Below, piece after piece: positions 59,523-64,000 of a stretch of 64,000 bases of DNA. Made by a program: the position numbers and the translations under genes. Location of the stretch: assembly GCA_017303795.1 (NCBI GenBank), contig JAFLBR010000001.1, forward strand, positions 248,001-312,000, in the 5' to 3' direction. Source of the DNA: Cytophagales bacterium (GTDB lineage Bacteria > Bacteroidota > Bacteroidia > Cytophagales > Cyclobacteriaceae). Positions within the stretch are counted from its first letter, which is position 1; every line of letters starts with the position of its first letter. The notes below the pieces were generated by a model, which was not told where the DNA came from, made no database searches, and was given only the letters and a program-made list of their open reading frames with translations.

Positions 59523-60491
59523 ATGATAAAAAATTTAATGTTTTTGATTTTGGTGAGTGTGTTTGCAAATGTGCAGGCGCAGCCTCTTCTATTGGTTTTG
59601 AATAAAGGTGAAAATACGTTGCAGGTAATTGATCCTGAAACCATGAAGGAAATAAAAAGGGTTGCCACGGGTGATGGCCCTCATGAAATAGGTGTGGATA
59701 CAGAAAGGCAAGAAGCCTATGTTGCCAACTATGGTCATCAACAACCCGGCAACTCACTTTCAATTTTTTCGCTTGCCACATTTAAAGAAACGCGTCTTGA
59801 TCTTGGAGCTTTGAAACGCCCGCACGGACTAGTGTACAAGTCGGGTAAGGTTTTTGGCACGGCCGAATTTAGCCGGACTGTATTTCGGTATGATGTAGTT
59901 TCTGGTAAGGTTGATTGGATTCAGGGTACGGGCAAAAGCATCTCGCACATGCTGGCAATTTCCACCAACGGCAAAAGAGTTTTTACAACGGATATACTTT
60001 CTAACTCCGTTACCGTAATAGATGTAGATATGCCGCCACTTCCTCAATATATAGTATCGGTTGCAGTAGATACCAAACCAGAGGCCATCGCTTTATCTCA
60101 TGATGATAACGAGTTGTGGGTAGGCCACAATGACTCCGGGATTATTGCTGTGATCGATACAAAAACACTTACTATTCAACGTAAGTTAGAGGGCTTTAAA
60201 GTTCCTATCCGCATTCATTTTACACCAGATGGTTCTGGGGTTCTGGTTTCTGATCCGGGCGCATCTGAGCTTGTTTTATTAGATGCAAAGACAAAATCCG
60301 TAAAGCATAAATTAGCTATGCCCGGTGTGCCAGTAGGTATAACTATAGAAGAAGCTGGTAAGTATGCGTACATCGCGCTTACGCAGGCTAATAAAATTGT
60401 AAAGGTTAATCTGGAAACGATGAAGGAAGAAGGTCAATGTTCAACAGGCCAAAACCCCGATGGTATTGTTTGGGTGTTAAGTAAAACATAG
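59523..60491 (+). CDS. YVTN-family beta-propeller protein
   Basis: This 322-residue exported protein has a Sec signal (ending near VQAQ) and about seven YncE-like 40-residue repeats (NTLQVIDPETMKEIKRVATG, NSVTVIDVD, GIIAVIDTKTLTIQRKL and others). Such propellers sit in the periplasm and often bind ligands or partner proteins; some relatives bind DNA or metal-linked ligands. It lies 31 bases past the end of the terminator stem's start region and 11 bases before the sensor kinase ATG. A role as a periplasmic accessory of the SusC/SusD pair or the sensor is an inference. Confidence 0.85.
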   Translation: MIKNLMFLILVSVFANVQAQPLLLVLNKGENTLQVIDPETMKEIKRVATGDGPHEIGVDTERQEAYVANYGHQQPGNSLSIFSLATFKETRLDLGALKRPHGLVYKSGKVFGTAEFSRTVFRYDVVSGKVDWIQGTGKSISHMLAISTNGKRVFTTDILSNSVTVIDVDMPPLPQYIVSVAVDTKPEAIALSHDDNELWVGHNDSGIIAVIDTKTLTIQRKLEGFKVPIRIHFTPDGSGVLVSDPGASELVLLDAKTKSVKHKLAMPGVPVGITIEEAGKYAYIALTQANKIVKVNLETMKEEGQCSTGQNPDGIVWVLSKT

Positions 60492-60502
60492 TTGCTTTGG
60501 GA

Positions 60503-63373
60503 ATGCGGAGTACGTTGTTGATAATGCTGATGCTTGTTGGGTTAAAATACTCTTCAGCACAAATATTTTCATCTATTAATTATGGAATGGAACATGGACT
60601 TCCCCAATCGCAGGTTACAGCTATTACGCAAGACGATTACGGTTATCTCTGGCTCGGCACTTTTTCGGGTGGACTTTCACGTTTTGATGGTAAGGAGTTT
60701 GTGAATTTTACTACCGGCCATGGATTGGTTTCGCCCGCTGTTTTAAGTCTTGCATGGACACCTGAAACCTTATGGATTGGAACAGCACAGGGTTTGAACA
60801 TAATGACAAAAGGTAAGATCACGCAACACTCCATGCTTCAGCATTTAGAGGTAAACAGTTTGCTAGCCAACGATACCACTATATGGGCAACTACCAGTAA
60901 AGGTGGAATTTATCATATCAGTGGTGATACTGGAAAAATCTACTCTTCTGAAAATGGATTTACCGATAAGCTGGTTTTAGATATTGAGTATGATAGTGCA
61001 GGCACCTTATGGGCCTTAACAACTGGCGGTGATATTTATGTTTTTGAAAATGAAAAATTTGAATTTATCCACACGCTGGAAAATTCCCGAGCTCAATCAT
61101 TACTCCCGATAGGGACTGAATTATTGATCGGTACACCAAGAGGTCTGATTACCTATCGGGTTGAGAATAGGAAATTACTGAAGGTAAAGGAGGAATTGCC
61201 CCGAGCGGACGTAAAAGATATTCAGATTATTGATAATGAACTTTGGCTGGTTATTCAAAATGGTTTATTGTGGAAGACTCAGGATTCATTCACGTGGATG
61301 TCGTCAAGTAATGGACTAACCAACGTTCCCATATTTAAAATTTTTCATGATAAGGAAGGAATTATTTGGGCTGGTGCTAATGTTTATGGATTGTATAAAT
61401 TTTTGAGAGGCCCCTTCCAGCGCATCGCTTTTCCACCTGAGTCTTTTGTAGATGTAATTACAGACATTAAACAATTTGAACGAGGTAAAACAATGATTAC
61501 CACATTAGGAAAGGGAGCTTTTGAAGTACATCCTGATAACTCTGTTCATCGGGTAAACTTGCCGCCTCGTGCTAACAACATCAGTAATGCGGTGGCATGG
61601 AACGATAAGATAGCATTGGCCTCATTTGAAGAGGGAATACTTGTTTCATCAGGTGATTCTTTTAAACCTATCCCAAATCAACCCGCCTACGCTACACCTC
61701 CGTTTTTTGCTGCCAGTATTGATAATGAAGTTTTTGTTTCAGATCGTAAATCGCTTTTTCTGATGAAAAACGATGGACTGGAAAAAGTGCTGGATGGGTT
61801 ACATGTTTTTCTGATTCATAAAAACGATACAACTTTTATTCTGGGTACCGACAAAGGTTTGTATGAATGGAAATCGGGCGAGGCTATAAAAATTAACACC
61901 GAACTTCCGCTTGATCGGCACATGATAACTTCTCTGGTGTACGATGATCAGCAGAATTTTTTAGTCGGTACATTGGGGCAAGGGCTTTGGATTTTTCCGC
62001 AAGGCAACTTGAAAGCAGCAACACCCATTCACTTGCTGCCCTTCGATCATATTACGTTTCTGCTTTTTGATGATGATAAGCTATACTGTGGCACACAGCG
62101 TGGAATCTGTGTTTACGAATTTTCGTCAGACCTTAAAATCAAATCACAAAAGTGGCTGAACAGAAACAATGGCCTTACTGGAATTGAGACTATCAACGAA
62201 ACAGGATTTAAGCATGCTTCCGGGCAACTTTGGTTTGGCACAGTTGACGGATTGTTTAGATACGATACCAAAGAAAAATATCCGATTGTTCCCAAGCCAA
62301 CATTATCCATTACTACTATTGAAGTTTCCGGATTATCAGACTCATTGCTGGTGCAAGGCTGGTTTGCAAAAGTTCCATCCATTTTGCCAACGCAATCATC
62401 CACCATAAACTTCGGATTTAAAGCGGTGAGTTTATTAATGCCCGAAATGGTTCAGTATCAATATCGGCTTACAGGGCTTTCTGATAAGTGGTCTGCACCC
62501 TCTGCTCAGAACAGCATTCGGTTTACAAACCTCGCTCCGGGAGATTATAATTTTGAAGTGCGGGCAGTAAATGAGGTGGGCGTTGAACTTGACCGCAAGT
62601 CGATGGCTTTTCATATTTTAATTCCCTTTTGGCAAACATGGTGGTTTCGGGTGCTTGTTGTGGTTTTAATTTTAGTTCTGGTGTGGATCATTATCCGCTT
62701 ACGAATCTCAAGTGCCATGAAACTGCAACTTCAGGTTGAAAAGCAGAACCGGCAAATGCGTAGGGAACTTGCAAAAGATTTTCATGATGAATTGGGCAAC
62801 CACCTGGCCTCCATTATTTCTTTGCTTCAGGTTCTGAAAGTAAAAGCCACCACTATACCCGAAAGTTTGAACACTCAGTTTGCATCGTTGGATCGTCACG
62901 CACAAGAACTTTTTTTTGGTACCAAAGACTTCATTGCATCAATTGATCCACAACACGAAACGCTGGAGTGGACGATACTTTACTTGCGTGATTTTGGCGA
63001 GCAACTTTATTCAGGAACATCAATCGCTTTTGGATTTGCATCCACCGAACCGTGGCAACAAACTTTACAGGTGCGCGCATACTTTTCGCGCCACTTAATT
63101 CTGATCTTTAAAGAGGCCATGACCAATGCACTGAAACATTCAGGTGCAACTGAGGTAGCGTTTTTTGTTTCAAAAGCCGGATCGGATCTTACTTTAAATA
63201 TTACTGACAATGGAAAGGGTTTTAATGAAGGCTCTGAAGCTGCTTCAGCAGTAGGTTTTAAAAGTATGCGGGAGAGGGCAAAGAAGATTGATGCCATGCT
63301 AATGATTCAATCCTCCGATAAGGGAACAACAATTACAATTAAAAAAGAAAACTATGCACATTGGGCAGGCTAA
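60503..63373 (+). CDS. Two-component-propeller sensor histidine kinase (HisKA_3 type)
   Basis: This 956-residue inner-membrane sensor has a Sec signal, a periplasmic double propeller of regulator-propeller repeats (YGYLWLGTFSGGLSRFDG, IIWAGANVYGLYKF, LWFGTVDGLFRYD), a Y_Y_Y domain (about 605-700), one transmembrane helix (about 710-733), a HisKA_3 dimerisation domain with His761 in FHDELGNHLASI, and an HATPase domain (EAMTNALKHSGA, DNGKGF, GTTITI). I start it at the ATG at 60503; an in-frame TTG at 60497 precedes it. Unlike hybrid HTCS regulators, it has no receiver or AraC domain, and its partner is the next gene. It overlaps that gene by 20 bases. Confidence 0.93.
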   Translation: MRSTLLIMLMLVGLKYSSAQIFSSINYGMEHGLPQSQVTAITQDDYGYLWLGTFSGGLSRFDGKEFVNFTTGHGLVSPAVLSLAWTPETLWIGTAQGLNIMTKGKITQHSMLQHLEVNSLLANDTTIWATTSKGGIYHISGDTGKIYSSENGFTDKLVLDIEYDSAGTLWALTTGGDIYVFENEKFEFIHTLENSRAQSLLPIGTELLIGTPRGLITYRVENRKLLKVKEELPRADVKDIQIIDNELWLVIQNGLLWKTQDSFTWMSSSNGLTNVPIFKIFHDKEGIIWAGANVYGLYKFLRGPFQRIAFPPESFVDVITDIKQFERGKTMITTLGKGAFEVHPDNSVHRVNLPPRANNISNAVAWNDKIALASFEEGILVSSGDSFKPIPNQPAYATPPFFAASIDNEVFVSDRKSLFLMKNDGLEKVLDGLHVFLIHKNDTTFILGTDKGLYEWKSGEAIKINTELPLDRHMITSLVYDDQQNFLVGTLGQGLWIFPQGNLKAATPIHLLPFDHITFLLFDDDKLYCGTQRGICVYEFSSDLKIKSQKWLNRNNGLTGIETINETGFKHASGQLWFGTVDGLFRYDTKEKYPIVPKPTLSITTIEVSGLSDSLLVQGWFAKVPSILPTQSSTINFGFKAVSLLMPEMVQYQYRLTGLSDKWSAPSAQNSIRFTNLAPGDYNFEVRAVNEVGVELDRKSMAFHILIPFWQTWWFRVLVVVLILVLVWIIIRLRISSAMKLQLQVEKQNRQMRRELAKDFHDELGNHLASIISLLQVLKVKATTIPESLNTQFASLDRHAQELFFGTKDFIASIDPQHETLEWTILYLRDFGEQLYSGTSIAFGFASTEPWQQTLQVRAYFSRHLILIFKEAMTNALKHSGATEVAFFVSKAGSDLTLNITDNGKGFNEGSEAASAVGFKSMRERAKKIDAMLMIQSSDKGTTITIKKENYAHWAG

Positions 63374-63989
63374 AGCGCGGGTGGTGATTGTAGAAGATAA
63401 TACAATTGTTCGGGAAGGTTTTGCTTTTCTGGTTTCATCCAATCCAAAATTTGTTGTGGTCAATACCTATGATCGGGCAGAAGATGCACTTCGAAATCTG
63501 GCTGATGATCAACCTGTGATTATGTTGATGGATATTGCCTTGCCGGGTATGAATGGAATTAAAGCTATTGCAGAGGTTAAAAAATTACGCCCGGCTGTGC
63601 ATATCCTGATTATCTCTGTGCACGAAGAAAGTGAAGTTGTATTTGAAGCATTATGTGCCGGTGCGATAGGTTATCTTACCAAGACTTCTAACTACGATCG
63701 GGTAACCACAGCGTTGGAGGAAATAATTAATGGCGGTTCGCCCATGAGTTCTCAGATTGCCCGCATGGTGGTTTCTTCTTTTGCCCGCAATCAACGTTCA
63801 CCTTTATCGCCACGCGAAACGGAGATTCTAACCGAACTGGCTACTGGGAAAAGTTATACCCGGATTGCCGATCAGTTGTTTTTGAGTAAGGATACCATTC
63901 GCACGCACATTAGAAATATTTATGCAAAACTTCAGGTTAGTTCTAAAGCCGATGCCATTGCCTTTGCAAAGTCAGAGCGCTTGATCTGA
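63354..63989 (+). CDS. NarL/LuxR-family response regulator
   Basis: This 211-residue cytoplasmic regulator has a receiver domain (about 8-125) with the phosphorylated Asp60 in MLMDIALPGMNG, acidic residues in VVIVEDN and Lys in YLTKTS, and a C-terminal LuxR-type helix-turn-helix (LSPRETEILTELATGKSYTRIADQLFLSKDTIRTHIRNIYAKL). It overlaps the sensor kinase gene by 20 bases, a mark of a cognate pair. A likely target is the upstream SusC promoter region. Only 11 bases of the window remain after it. Confidence 0.95.
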   Translation: MHIGQAKARVVIVEDNTIVREGFAFLVSSNPKFVVVNTYDRAEDALRNLADDQPVIMLMDIALPGMNGIKAIAEVKKLRPAVHILIISVHEESEVVFEALCAGAIGYLTKTSNYDRVTTALEEIINGGSPMSSQIARMVVSSFARNQRSPLSPRETEILTELATGKSYTRIADQLFLSKDTIRTHIRNIYAKLQVSSKADAIAFAKSERLI

Positions 63990-64000
63990 TTCGAAAATCT

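Overview
The window looks like chromosomal DNA of a glycan-degrading Bacteroidota bacterium, perhaps a Cytophagales or Chitinophagales relative; genus cannot be told from sequence alone. Support comes from three SusC/SusD outer-membrane pairs, many Sec, Tat and lipoprotein signals on carbohydrate enzymes, and two promoters (gap and tRNA-Glu) with the Bacteroidota-type TTG...TAnnTTTG architecture. It is accessory-rich: most genes sit in polysaccharide utilization loci (PULs), with a short housekeeping stretch (SDR, tRNA-Glu, GAPDH) near 52-54.5 kb. No CRISPR, transposase or prophage gene was seen.

Region 1 (2-13551, + strand) is a fructan locus: the end of a sugar-porter MFS permease, SusC/SusD, one canonical GH32 fructanase, two tandem divergent GH32 paralogs, a PfkB fructokinase, and a Tat-lipoprotein carboxylesterase, closed by a bidirectional terminator. 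Region 2 (13628-19399, - strand) is a five-gene operon: AraC regulator, FGGY kinase, BASS-type symporter, a secreted RraA-like protein and a Tat-exported enolase-superfamily dehydratase. It reads as sugar-acid catabolism whose carbon-cleaving steps may occur outside the cytoplasm. A divergent SusC/SusD pair (19652-24482) faces it.

Region 3 (24680-36995, + strand) links hemicellulose breakdown to oxidative pentose catabolism: a GH3 glycosidase with PA14, a KdaD-like FAH-family dehydratase, an alpha-ketoglutaric semialdehyde dehydrogenase and an IlvD/Edd sugar-acid dehydratase (the Weimberg route from pentonate to 2-oxoglutarate), a GntP-type sugar-acid permease, and three CE1 esterases with CBM48/E-set domains. 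A flavin-binding PPOX-like protein ends the run, and an AraC regulator lies convergent to it.

Region 4 (38030-51898, + strand) begins, across a divergent promoter region with a perfect 12-bp inverted repeat, with an 1163-residue lipoprotein combining ThuA, a dehydrogenase-type beta-propeller, HEAT-like helices, a jelly roll and an azurin-like cupredoxin. A TIM-barrel epimerase and a Gfo/Idh/MocA oxidoreductase follow. After an AT-rich orphan membrane-protein gene come a double-headed CE1 esterase, GH97, a frameshifted zinc alcohol dehydrogenase and GH95, a set suited to decorated xylan or another branched hemicellulose.

Region 5 (54774-63989, + strand) has a third SusC/SusD pair with no glycosidase nearby, followed, after a terminator-like hairpin, by a YVTN beta-propeller protein, a two-component-propeller sensor histidine kinase and a NarL-type response regulator. 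No gap longer than 300 bases lacks a gene.
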